From: Flavobacteriaceae bacterium | Lineage (GTDB): Bacteria; Bacteroidota; Bacteroidia; Flavobacteriales; Flavobacteriaceae | DNA length: 60,998 bases | NCBI GenBank assembly: GCA_002698745.1 | Contig: PAAD01000005.1 | Location: forward strand, 1-60,998 | Direction of reading: 5' to 3' | The notes under the pieces: model-generated | Told to the model about the DNA's origin: nothing | Database searches by the model: none | Seen by the model: only the letters and a program-made list of their open reading frames with translations | Made by a program: the position numbers and the translations under genes | Shown: positions 19,365 through 27,973 of the stretch, one piece after another | Layout of the letters: the number at the start of each line of letters is the position of its first letter | Numbering within the stretch: the stretch's first letter is position 1

Positions 19365-20519
19365 TTAGCCCAAGGCTTGAGCTAAATCAGCAATCAAATC
19401 TTTACTGTCTTCAATTCCAACACTTAGGCGAATGAGACCGTCTGTAACCCCCGTTTTTTCTCGTTTTTCTTTCGGAATAGACGCATGTGTCATACTTGCA
19501 GGATGTCCTACAAGACTTTCCACACCACCCAAGGACTCTGCTAAAGTAAAAACCCGAAATGAGGACACTATAGCTACAGCTTTTTCTAGACTATTGTCTT
19601 TGTGTACAAAAGAAATCATGCCTCCGAAATCATCCATTTGTGATTTGGCTACCCCATGATTTGGGTGATCTTTAAGACCTGGCCAATAAACTTTTGAAAC
19701 TTCTGGGTGGCTTTCTAAAAACATCGCCACTTCTCTCGCGTTTTCACAATGTCGCTGCATTCTTACATGAAGGGTCTTAATCCCCCGCAAGACCAAAAAT
19801 GCGTCCATCGGGCCTGGTACAGCGCCACTGGCGTTTTGAATAAATGCCAAACGGTCAGCCAAATGCATATCATTGACAACCAATGACCCCAAGATAACGT
19901 CGCTGTGTCCACCCAGATATTTGGTGGCAGAGTGCATGACAATGTCAGCTCCTAACTCCAAAGGACGTTGTAAGTAAGGTGAGGCAAATGTGTTATCAAC
20001 AGCTAGTAAGAGCTTGTATGTCTTAGCTAGTGCTGACATGGCCTTAATATCAATGACTTTTAAAAGTGGGTTGGTGGGCGTTTCTGCCCAAAGCAATTTA
20101 GTATTTGCATTAATCTTCTTTTCAACTCCAACCATATCGCCCATTGGAACAAAATGAAAAGTAATACCATAAGAGGCAAACATCTTATCAAAAATTCTGT
20201 AGGTCCCGCCATACAAGTCATTTGTTGAAACTACCTCATCGCCAGGTTTTAAAAGTTTCATTACCGCATCAATAGCAGCCATCCCAGAAGCAAATGCTAA
20301 ACCGTGTGCGCCAGATTCAATATTGGCTAGTGAGGCCTCTAATGCAGACCTCGTCGGATTGTGTGATCGGCTATACTCATATCCTTGGTGTGTCCCGGGC
20401 TCTTCTTGTGCATAGGTAGATGTAAAATAAACTGGGGGCATAACAGATCCATATGCTTTGTCGGGTTGTTGACTGCCGTGGATAGTTCGGGAATTAAAGT
20501 GTAATTTTTTCTTTGCCAT
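19365..20519 (-). CDS. cystathionine gamma-synthase / PLP-dependent trans-sulfuration enzyme
   Basis: 384-residue fold-type I PLP enzyme of the Cys/Met metabolism family. The PLP lysine is Lys200 in SATKYLGGHSD; the phosphate-binding loop is ASGMAAIDA near 77-85 and the YEYSRSHNPTR motif lies at 48-58. The sequence does not separate the synthase (metB) from the lyase (mccB/CTH), so a symbol is withheld. It would act in cysteine-methionine interconversion in the cytoplasm. A strong TAnnTTTG box precedes the ATG. Confidence 0.9.
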   Translation of the reverse strand: MAKKKLHFNSRTIHGSQQPDKAYGSVMPPVYFTSTYAQEEPGTHQGYEYSRSHNPTRSALEASLANIESGAHGLAFASGMAAIDAVMKLLKPGDEVVSTNDLYGGTYRIFDKMFASYGITFHFVPMGDMVGVEKKINANTKLLWAETPTNPLLKVIDIKAMSALAKTYKLLLAVDNTFASPYLQRPLELGADIVMHSATKYLGGHSDVILGSLVVNDMHLADRLAFIQNASGAVPGPMDAFLVLRGIKTLHVRMQRHCENAREVAMFLESHPEVSKVYWPGLKDHPNHGVAKSQMDDFGGMISFVHKDNSLEKAVAIVSSFRVFTLAESLGGVESLVGHPASMTHASIPKEKREKTGVTDGLIRLSVGIEDSKDLIADLAQALG

Positions 20520-20534
20520 ATCTTATTAAAAATA

Positions 20535-20542
20535 CAAATGTA
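20535..20542 (-). promoter_or_regulatory. -7 promoter box for the trans-sulfuration gene
   Basis: TACATTTG on the minus strand, a perfect TAnnTTTG match, ends 15 bp before the ATG at 20519. No clear -33 TTG at normal spacing. Confidence 0.5.
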
Positions 20543-20600
20543 TTTAAGTTTGATTAAAGGTGTATAATAATTCATTTATTTGATGGACATTTGTGTAATT

Positions 20601-20957
20601 ATGAAAAATGCATTCCTTTATCTTTCAACTTGTTCTACTTGTATGCGTATCATTAAATCTTTGGGTATAGAAAATGCTAATTTCTTACAAAATGTAAAAG
20701 AACAAATGGTAACTACAGAACAATTACACTTTTTATATAACTACTCCAACAGTTATGAAGGGCTCATAAACAAACGAGGACGTGTCTTTGCTCAAATGAA
20801 ACGAGAAAAAGCTGTGTTTTCAGAAAACGTATATAAGGCTTTGCTTGAAAATGAATATAGCTGTCTTAAGCGACCAATACTTATTTGGAGTAACAAAGTT
20901 TTTTTGGGCAACGCAAAAGCAACTGTTGTTGAAATGAAAGCTGCACTCAATGGATAA
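20601..20957 (+). CDS. ArsC/Spx-family thioredoxin-fold protein
   Basis: About 118 residues from the ATG at 20601 (MKNAFLYLSTCSTCMR); an upstream ATG at 20583 and TTG at 20580 are less likely. A CxxC pair (Cys11, Cys14) sits just after the first beta strand, and the C-terminal LKRPILIWSNKVFLGN block is the conserved ArsC-family end (RP...G). Members include arsenate reductases and the regulator Spx. No arsenic resistance neighbours are present, so a specific role cannot be given. Its end overlaps the EamA exporter gene by 8 bp, so the two are translated together. Confidence 0.8.
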   Translation: MKNAFLYLSTCSTCMRIIKSLGIENANFLQNVKEQMVTTEQLHFLYNYSNSYEGLINKRGRVFAQMKREKAVFSENVYKALLENEYSCLKRPILIWSNKVFLGNAKATVVEMKAALNG

Positions 20958-21843
20958 ACGAACGCTTGCGCTTTTAGCTGCTTTGGGAGCAACAACCATA
21001 TACGGTCTTAACCATACCATTGCAAAAGAAGTGATGCCGACGTATATTCAAGGATTTGGTTTTGTACAAGTCCGTCTTTTGGGCGCGGCGATTTTATTTT
21101 GGTTAGTAAGCCTGTTTATTCCACAACAAAAAATATCTCGTTCTGATCTTCCAAAGATGCTACTTTGCGCGCTTTTAGGCATGGTCGTTAACATGCTTTG
21201 CTTTTTTAAGGGTATTGAACTTTCAACCCCCATTAATAGCGCAGTCCTTATAACCATTACGCCCATATTGGTGTTTGTGTTTTCTGCTCTTCTAATAAAA
21301 GAACGCCTTGTACTACCTAGAATTTTAGGCGTAGTATTGGGTTTTATCGGGGCTTTCGTTTTAATTGTTTTTGGAAATGAAATACGACAAGATGCTCCCA
21401 ATATTCCGTTAGGCAATGCCTTGTTTATTGTAAATGCTTCCAGTTTTGCAATGTACTTGGTTTTAGTGAAATCCTTGTCGGCAAAATATACAACCGTACA
21501 CTTATTAAAATGGTTATTTTTATTTGGGTTTATAATGGCCCTTCCCATAAGTTTTACTGAGTTTAGCCGAGTCAACTGGGTGACTTTGCCTTTTGAAGCC
21601 ATTTGGCGTTTTGCGTTTGTGATAATAGGAACAACCTTTATGACATACCTGCTAAATGTTTATGCGCTCAAACAACTCAAAGCAAGTACGGTTGGAGTGT
21701 TTACGTATTTACAACCGCTAATTGGTATTGCATACGCCATTATGGTAGGAGCAGATGGGTTAACGGCCTCTAAACTAAGTGCAGGAAGTGTCGTGTTGCT
21801 TGGGGTATATTTGGTAACAAAACGATATGACTTGAAAGTTTAG
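20950..21843 (+). CDS. EamA-family (DMT superfamily) exporter
   Basis: 297 residues with about ten hydrophobic segments and the two-fold EamA repeat (first half NHTIAKEVMPTYI..., second half beginning near LGNALFIVNASSFAMYL). The typical LKASTVGVFTYLQPLIG stretch is near 255. Inner-membrane drug/metabolite transporter; substrate unknown, amino acids being common in the family. Convergent with the sugar transferase gene, 3' overlap 4 bp. Confidence 0.88.
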   Translation: MDKRTLALLAALGATTIYGLNHTIAKEVMPTYIQGFGFVQVRLLGAAILFWLVSLFIPQQKISRSDLPKMLLCALLGMVVNMLCFFKGIELSTPINSAVLITITPILVFVFSALLIKERLVLPRILGVVLGFIGAFVLIVFGNEIRQDAPNIPLGNALFIVNASSFAMYLVLVKSLSAKYTTVHLLKWLFLFGFIMALPISFTEFSRVNWVTLPFEAIWRFAFVIIGTTFMTYLLNVYALKQLKASTVGVFTYLQPLIGIAYAIMVGADGLTASKLSAGSVVLLGVYLVTKRYDLKV

Positions 21844-23180
21844 TAGGCTTTATCTTCTCCTCTAAAAATATTTAGCACAGTGCGTATAATGATTTTGATG
21901 TCCAGCGCAAAAGACCAGTTACAAATATAAAATATGTCGTATTTGACACGGTGCTTCATTTCGATATCGGTATCTATTCTACCTCTTGCACCGCTGACTT
22001 GTGCCAAACCAGTAATTCCGGGCTTTAAATACATGCGGTTTGAATAATCATCAAATATCTTAATGTACCTGTCATTTTGTGACGTTAAGTTGGGTCGAGG
22101 TCCAACAATAGACATCTGTCCAAAAAAAACATTAAAAAACTGAGGTAGTTCATCAATACTTTTTTTGCGAATAAATTTTCCAATTCGTGTTATTCTTGCG
22201 TCATTTCTAGATGCTGATTTTTCAGTTCGATTATTAACAGTCATGGATCTAAACTTAATACAAGAGATTGGTTTTTTAAAGCGTCCAGGCCTTTTTTGAA
22301 TAAAAAATACTGGGCCTTTTGAGTCTGCCCATATAAAGACTGCCATAAGCGGGATAAACCAAGATAAAAGCCCAACAATCACAATACCAGAAAAAAGAAT
22401 ATCAAAAATTCTTTTTTGAATTCGATAAATAATTGAATCTAATGGACTTACAAAGTATTTTACTACTTGCGTAAGTCCATAAAATTGTGCATTTCTTCCA
22501 GTAATGGGAGAGTTATAACTTGTGATAAGTTTTATGCGAGTCTGTTTTTTCCAGTTTAAATTTAATATGTGAGCATTTGCCCCATCTAAAACCATATTTA
22601 GGGGCACGTATAAGGATTGTATTTTATTTTCTTGTATTATTTTTTCAAGTTTATCAAAAGAGGTTTCTTCAAAGATTGTTTTGTCTGCTTCATAAATCTT
22701 AAACCCTGTTCGTTTTAACTCATGGACATCTTTAATAAAATTATTCCCTGAGTCTGAATTGTATACTAATATGTTTTCTTGAAAAAGCGAAGCACTTTTC
22801 CTAAGCTTAAATAAAACAATTATGGAGACTGCTTTAATGAAAAATATAATAACTGTAAGTTTTATAAAAGATGTAGTATTCCAAACAAATTTGTCTGAAA
22901 AAAAAAGGGTGGCTAAAAAGAAAAGTGATCCGCATATAAAAGTAAATAAAATAAAGCGCTGTAATTGTTTTGTAAAAGTCAAGTTGCGCTCATAGTTATA
23001 AAAACGCGACATAATTCCGCCAAGCGCCCAAATAGATATTATTATATAAAATGGTGTTGAGTTATTATTAACTAGTAGTGTCGGGCTAAGAACGTAAAAA
23101 AAACAGAGCGACCCCCATTCAAAAAACCAAAAAGGAAAATATTTTAATAACTTGATGCTTTCTTGTATGTTTTTATTCAA
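21840..23180 (-). CDS. initiating sugar-phosphate transferase (polyprenyl-phosphate glycosyl-1-phosphate transferase)
   Basis: Transfers a sugar-1-phosphate from a nucleotide sugar to undecaprenyl phosphate, starting each repeat unit. 446 residues: four N-terminal membrane segments within about 15-125, a Rossmann-like middle part, one more membrane helix near 265-285, then the bacterial sugar transferase domain (KRIFDILFSG, QKRPGRFKKP, KFRSMT, KSIDELPQFFNV, IVGPRP, KPGITGLAQVSG). The sugar used cannot be read from sequence (Glc, Gal or another). The frame has no upstream ATG; TTG at 23180 is the likely start. Last gene of the polysaccharide operon. Confidence 0.93.
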   Translation of the reverse strand: MNKNIQESIKLLKYFPFWFFEWGSLCFFYVLSPTLLVNNNSTPFYIIISIWALGGIMSRFYNYERNLTFTKQLQRFILFTFICGSLFFLATLFFSDKFVWNTTSFIKLTVIIFFIKAVSIIVLFKLRKSASLFQENILVYNSDSGNNFIKDVHELKRTGFKIYEADKTIFEETSFDKLEKIIQENKIQSLYVPLNMVLDGANAHILNLNWKKQTRIKLITSYNSPITGRNAQFYGLTQVVKYFVSPLDSIIYRIQKRIFDILFSGIVIVGLLSWFIPLMAVFIWADSKGPVFFIQKRPGRFKKPISCIKFRSMTVNNRTEKSASRNDARITRIGKFIRKKSIDELPQFFNVFFGQMSIVGPRPNLTSQNDRYIKIFDDYSNRMYLKPGITGLAQVSGARGRIDTDIEMKHRVKYDIFYICNWSFALDIKIIIRTVLNIFRGEDKAY

Positions 23181-23239
23181 TATTATAAATGTTGTTCAAT
23201 TAAGATAACGATATTGTAGGGGTCTTATTGTATATATTC

Positions 23240-24223
23240 CTACGCTTTGAAGGACGAAAAATCTCTATGTTTCAGTTTATTTAATTCTTCAACGCTTAAA
23301 GACTTAAAGTAATCATAAGTGATCTTCATCCCTGCTCCTCTTTCTATTTGAGGCGTCCACCCCAATATTTGTTTTGCCGTAGTAATATCGGGCTTGCGCT
23401 GGAGCGGGTCATTTTTGGGTAAGGGCTTAAAGACTATTTGTTTATCAGTTCCTGTCAATTTGATGATCTCTTTAGCAAAATCAAGAATTGAAATTTCATC
23501 AGGGTTGCCAATATTTACAGGCAAATGATAGTCACTTAGAAGCAAGCGATAAATCCCCTCTATTTCGTCTTCAACAAAGCAAAAGGAACGGGTTTGAGAA
23601 CCATCTCCAAACACGGTTAAATCTTCACCTCTTAATGCCTGTCCCATGAACGCAGGGATTACCCTACCGTCGTTCAAGCGCATTCTAGGGCCATATGTGT
23701 TAAAAATGCGGATGATGCGGGTGTCAACATCATGAAAACGATGATACGCCATGGTAATGGACTCTAAATACCTCTTAGCTTCGTCATACACGCCCCTGGG
23801 ACCTATGGTATTTACATTTCCAAAATAGTCTTCCGTTTGTGGGTGTACCAGTGGATCGCCATAAATTTCAGACGTTGAGGCCACCAAAATACGAGCATTT
23901 TTAGCGCGTGCAAGTCCTAAAGCATTGTGTGTGCCAAGTGCTCCGACTTTTAAAGTTTGTATAGGAATTTTTAAATAATCTATTGGGCTAGCAGGTGAAG
24001 CAAAATGAAGGATATAGTCTAAATCATCCACTATATCAATAAACTGACACACGTCATGTTTAATAAAACGAAAATTTGGGTTTTCTTGCAAATGTGAAAT
24101 ATTAGACATGGATCCTGTAATCAAGTTATCCAGGCCGATCACGGCAATATTATTTGCCAACAATTTATCACATAAATGTGACCCAAGAAAGCCTGCGGCA
24201 CCGGTAACTAAAGCCTTTTTCAT
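23240..24223 (-). CDS. UDP-glucuronate decarboxylase (UDP-xylose synthase)
   Basis: Extended short-chain dehydrogenase that turns UDP-glucuronate into UDP-xylose. 327 residues: NAD motif GAAGFLG at 8-14, [13 protein letters not shown] at 75-87 and STSEIYGDP at 116-124, with Glu119, Tyr146 and Lys150 in YDEAK as catalytic residues. The motifs FASPASP and [11 protein letters not shown] distinguish UXS from dehydratases. Ugd two genes upstream makes its substrate, so the operon can probably supply both GlcA and Xyl. 59 bp gap to the sugar transferase. Confidence 0.92.
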   Translation of the reverse strand: MKKALVTGAAGFLGSHLCDKLLANNIAVIGLDNLITGSMSNISHLQENPNFRFIKHDVCQFIDIVDDLDYILHFASPASPIDYLKIPIQTLKVGALGTHNALGLARAKNARILVASTSEIYGDPLVHPQTEDYFGNVNTIGPRGVYDEAKRYLESITMAYHRFHDVDTRIIRIFNTYGPRMRLNDGRVIPAFMGQALRGEDLTVFGDGSQTRSFCFVEDEIEGIYRLLLSDYHLPVNIGNPDEISILDFAKEIIKLTGTDKQIVFKPLPKNDPLQRKPDITTAKQILGWTPQIERGAGMKITYDYFKSLSVEELNKLKHRDFSSFKA

Positions 24224-24243
24224 CTAATATATCGAATGTATAA

Positions 24244-24942
24244 TCATTTGTGTTGAATAGCTTTTTCGTGCACAAAAGACAGATCCTCATATGTACTAGA
24301 AATTGAATGTAATAAAAATCCATTTTTTCTAAAAATCTCTAATAGCCGTATGGTTTTTTCTCTTCCGCTTTGAAAAAAACGTTCATGAATTTCCAAAACT
24401 ATTTGAGTAATGTTTATACCAGAATTAAGGATGCTTTCAGCCACATCATATTCAGAACCCTCTATATCCATTTTAATAAGATCGACTTTTTCGTGTTTAA
24501 AGTTCGTCAAAATATCCTCAAAAGATTTCATTTTAACACAAATCTTATTTTCAGAGGACAATTGATTGTGTTCAACTAAACTGCCTGAAACGTGGTTTTT
24601 GTTTTTTGGCAAAAAAAAGTTGCCGTTTTCTGATTTAGTAGATAATCCATGTTCAAAAAAATTGAATTGATCCGGTAAATTTTGTTGTTTGCACCAAGCT
24701 ATTGAATCTGGAGTGGGGTCAAATGCAAATATTTGGCATTTAAAACTACTTATAAGCATTCTATCAAAAGAAATGTCTTTTCCTACTCCAAACGAGTATA
24801 CGATTGCATTTTTGCTAAGAAGAGTTGGTATGACATAAAAGCCGCCATATTTGTTCCCAAACCATTTAGAATTACATTTAATATCTTTTTTTATGTGGCT
24901 GTGTCTTAAATTATTCAATAATCTTTTTACTGATGCTTTCAT
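24244..24942 (-). CDS. FkbM-family methyltransferase
   Basis: 232 residues with an SAM-dependent FkbM-type core: YSFGVGKDISFD near 60 as the SAM loop, FAFDPTPDSIAWC for the acidic ribose-binding strand, and DLIKMDIEGSEYDV near 150 as the hallmark. In polysaccharide loci such enzymes usually O-methylate a sugar of the repeat. The acceptor is unknown. The start overlaps the ugd stop by 4 bp (ATGA). Confidence 0.85.
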   Translation of the reverse strand: MKASVKRLLNNLRHSHIKKDIKCNSKWFGNKYGGFYVIPTLLSKNAIVYSFGVGKDISFDRMLISSFKCQIFAFDPTPDSIAWCKQQNLPDQFNFFEHGLSTKSENGNFFLPKNKNHVSGSLVEHNQLSSENKICVKMKSFEDILTNFKHEKVDLIKMDIEGSEYDVAESILNSGINITQIVLEIHERFFQSGREKTIRLLEIFRKNGFLLHSISSTYEDLSFVHEKAIQHK

Positions 24943-26237
24943 CGTCCTACAGAATAATACTCAATCCCTAATGCTTTCATTTCTTCGGGATTGTAGATGT
25001 TGCGTCCATCAAAAACCACACTTGTTTTTAACATTGCTGTAAGTTTATGAAAGTCTGGGTTTCTAAAGGCGTGCCATTCCGTACAAATCAGTAGCGCATC
25101 TGCTCCCTTAGCTGCATCCATCATATTTGCTGCAAAAGAAATACTATCTCCCAGCTTTGCTTTTACGTTATCCATTGCCTCTGGATCAAAAGCAGTAATG
25201 TTTGCCCCGGCTTCTATGAGTTTTTGAAGCATATACAACGCGGGGGCTTCGCGTATGTCGTCTGTATTTGGCTTAAATGCGAGTCCCCACAACGCAATTT
25301 TTTTTCCCTTTATATTTCCATTAAAATACTTCTTCATTTTAGGAAATAATGCTGTTTTTTGTTTTTCATTTACCTCAATCACACTTTCCAATATGCTAAA
25401 CTGGTAGTGCACGTCCAACCCGGATTTATGAAGTGCTTTTACATCTTTTGGAAAACACGAACCCCCATACCCAATCCCAGGAAATAAAAAACGTTTACCA
25501 ATGCGCTCATCAAGGCCCATCCCTATACGCACATCATCCACATTTGCTCCAACCTTTTCGCAATAATTAGCGATTTCGTTCATATAAGTAATTTTAGTTG
25601 CTAAAAAAGCGTTGGCGGCATATTTAGTAAGCTCTGCCGATTTGATATCCATAAATACTATAGGGTTACCCGTTCGTACAAATGTGGTATACAGCTTCCC
25701 CATAATTTTTTTGGCACGTTCTGATTCCGCTCCAATAATAATCCTGTCTGGTTTCATAAAGTCTTCCACAGCAAACCCTTCACGCAAAAACTCTGGGTTG
25801 GAAACCACGTCAAAAGAAACATCGGTTTTAGCTTTTAAGGTTGCTTTTACACGTTCGCCCGTTCCCACGGGCACTGTACTTTTACTTACGATAACTTTAT
25901 AGTCTTTTATCAAGGTCCCAATTTGATTGGCAACACCCAGAACATACGATAAGTCGGCAGAGCCGTCCTCATCCTCTGGTGTAGGAAGTGCTAAAAAAAT
26001 GATTTCTCCATGATCAACGCCCTCATCAATTTTGGTAGAAAAGTGAAGTCTCCCCGACTTGATATTTCGCTCAAAAAAAGTTTCCAGATGCGGCTCATAA
26101 ATAGGCACATCTCCTTTTTGCATTCTTTGCACTTTTAATGCATCGATATCAATGCACAATACATCATTACCTGCCTCGGCCAAACATGTGCCAGTGACTA
26201 GGCCTACATAGCCAGTACCTACTACTGTTATTTTCAT
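24939..26237 (-). CDS. ugd: UDP-glucose 6-dehydrogenase
   Basis: Two-step NAD-dependent oxidation of UDP-glucose to UDP-glucuronate. 432 residues, N-terminal Rossmann motif GTGYVGLVTG at 7-16, catalytic Cys261 in GYGGSCFPKD, TVPVGTGE at 121-128. Supplies UDP-GlcA both as a possible sugar donor and as substrate for the UXS encoded two genes downstream. One bp gap to the preceding glycosyltransferase gene. Confidence 0.95.
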   Translation of the reverse strand: MKITVVGTGYVGLVTGTCLAEAGNDVLCIDIDALKVQRMQKGDVPIYEPHLETFFERNIKSGRLHFSTKIDEGVDHGEIIFLALPTPEDEDGSADLSYVLGVANQIGTLIKDYKVIVSKSTVPVGTGERVKATLKAKTDVSFDVVSNPEFLREGFAVEDFMKPDRIIIGAESERAKKIMGKLYTTFVRTGNPIVFMDIKSAELTKYAANAFLATKITYMNEIANYCEKVGANVDDVRIGMGLDERIGKRFLFPGIGYGGSCFPKDVKALHKSGLDVHYQFSILESVIEVNEKQKTALFPKMKKYFNGNIKGKKIALWGLAFKPNTDDIREAPALYMLQKLIEAGANITAFDPEAMDNVKAKLGDSISFAANMMDAAKGADALLICTEWHAFRNPDFHKLTAMLKTSVVFDGRNIYNPEEMKALGIEYYSVGR

Positions 26238-26238
26238 C

Positions 26239-27426
26239 CTACAAATCCTTTAGGTTGTTCTCAAAGTCCCTTAAAATATTTTTATCTGAAAAATGTAGTT
26301 GAGCATATTTTTTAGCAGCATTGCCCATTGATTCTCTCTTTTGGTGATCCGTTAATAAATCAAAAACTCTTTCCGAAAACTCTTTTGCGTTATTTCCATT
26401 GTAGAAAATTCCGCCTGCTGATTCTTCAAGAATAAGTTTAGATTCAGATAGAGAATTTCCATACATAAAAGAGGGTTTTCCACTCAACATCATAGCAATA
26501 AGTTTGGATGGCATAACACTGTCGATAACTTCTTTTTTTTGAAATAGTATATGTCCATCAAAACTACACAAAAGTTGTGGCAATTCTCGAAACGGAACTA
26601 AATTAAAAAAACGGATGTTACTTAAGTCCTTGAGTTTTTGTTTTAATATATCTCGCATAGCTCCATCACCTACAATAGTAATATCGACATTGTTATAAAC
26701 CTCTTTGCAAAACTTCTCAAAAAAATCCCAATCTTGTTTTTCCCCAAGGTTGCCGCTGTAAAGAAGTTGCGGTTTTTGCGATAAATTACAATAAGGGTGA
26801 GTTTTATATGTTTGTTTAAAATTTTTAACGTTTATAAAGTTGGGGAATAAAGTTGCTGGTGTACTTGTCTTGTTTTGCAGCTTTATAAACATGGCTTTAC
26901 TTATAGTACTAACTTTATCACATCTATTAAACAAAAACGATTCTATTTTGTGAAGAAGTTTTATAAACCGCTTAAAGGAAAAGCTAGCTATTGCTGCATC
27001 GAATTCAAAGTCTTGAATGTGACACCAAATCTTACCTCCTCTGAATAACTTAATTAGCAATGCTGTAATAATCCCGCTTGTAAATGGAGATACTACTATA
27101 ATCTTACAATCTTTTGGCACAGAAAAAACATACCTTATTGAAAGTATTGTAAAATGAGCTAACTGTAAAACTCTTTTTATGGCAGTTGGGTTTTTTGGGA
27201 CAAATAGCTTAATACGAAAAACGGTGGCTTCTAAATATTTTTCTTTTGTAAATAACTTAGCTTTAACATATGGTTCTTTAACTCTCCATTCAGGGTAATA
27301 AGGTACTGCAGTTATTATGCTAACATCGTATTTATTTTTTAAAAGATAGTCTACAGTAAGCTTGTTGTAAAGGGCAATTCCAATTTCGTCGGGGTAGAAA
27401 AATGGGGATATTAGTACGGTTTTCAC
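26239..27426 (-). CDS. family-4 glycosyltransferase, WcaI-like
   Basis: 395 residues, GT-B fold. The N-terminal half has FYPDEIG near 9 and ITAVPYYPEW near 38-47, the pattern of WcaI-type transferases. The C-terminal half has YSGNLGEKQDW and TIVGDGAMRD plus a donor-binding region around SVMPSKLIAMMLSGKP, where the usual E-x7-E is only partly kept. Cytoplasmic face of the inner membrane; donor and acceptor unknown. The start codon is GTG. Confidence 0.87.
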   Translation of the reverse strand: MKTVLISPFFYPDEIGIALYNKLTVDYLLKNKYDVSIITAVPYYPEWRVKEPYVKAKLFTKEKYLEATVFRIKLFVPKNPTAIKRVLQLAHFTILSIRYVFSVPKDCKIIVVSPFTSGIITALLIKLFRGGKIWCHIQDFEFDAAIASFSFKRFIKLLHKIESFLFNRCDKVSTISKAMFIKLQNKTSTPATLFPNFINVKNFKQTYKTHPYCNLSQKPQLLYSGNLGEKQDWDFFEKFCKEVYNNVDITIVGDGAMRDILKQKLKDLSNIRFFNLVPFRELPQLLCSFDGHILFQKKEVIDSVMPSKLIAMMLSGKPSFMYGNSLSESKLILEESAGGIFYNGNNAKEFSERVFDLLTDHQKRESMGNAAKKYAQLHFSDKNILRDFENNLKDL

Positions 27427-27427
27427 A

Positions 27428-27973
27428 CTAAACTTTTATACGATTTCCAATATTTTTAGTTGGTGACCCAATATTGATAGTGCGCGCTTCAATGTTCTTA
27501 AATACCGAGCTTCTTGCACCAATAATAGCCCCTTCTCCTATAGAAATACCAGGTGCCACAAAAACATCAGTTGCCAACCAACACCCGTTGCCTACTGTTA
27601 TGGTTTTTGCAATGGTGTCAAAGCTTTCTTTGTTATAATCATGAGAAGCTGTGCACAGATAACATTTTTGAGATATGACAGTGTTGCTTCCTATTTCAAT
27701 TACGCCTAAACTGTATAAAACTACATTGTCTCCAATCCAAGAGTGATCACCAATCGAAACCTTCCATGGATAAGTAAACTTTGCCGATGGCCTAATAAGT
27801 ACTTTTTTTCCAATTGTTGCTCCAAAAGCTCTTAGCAAAAACCTTCTCCATGCATAAAAAACTTGTGGAGAACAATTAATAAGAGTCGCTTGAACAAGCC
27901 ACCATAATTGCACATAAAACTTTGACTTCCCTCTAAAGCCTTTTGGGATATGATGTTTCTCTAACTTATGCAT
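27428..27973 (-). CDS. WcaF-like O-acetyltransferase (left-handed beta-helix)
   Basis: 181 residues with hexapeptide repeats (IGDHSWIGDNVVLYSLGVIEIG, VGNGCWLATDVFVAPGISIGEGAIIGARS) and the CTASHDYN histidine motif of the colanic acid WcaF/NodL type. Likely acetylates a sugar of the repeat unit. Overlaps the upstream fusion gene by 8 bp. Confidence 0.88.
   Translation of the reverse strand: MHKLEKHHIPKGFRGKSKFYVQLWWLVQATLINCSPQVFYAWRRFLLRAFGATIGKKVLIRPSAKFTYPWKVSIGDHSWIGDNVVLYSLGVIEIGSNTVISQKCYLCTASHDYNKESFDTIAKTITVGNGCWLATDVFVAPGISIGEGAIIGARSSVFKNIEARTINIGSPTKNIGNRIKV

Noticed and set aside
21048-21602. A 184-codon open frame opposite the EamA exporter
   Set aside because: It mirrors a clear membrane protein, has no recognisable domain and no promoter; a shadow frame.
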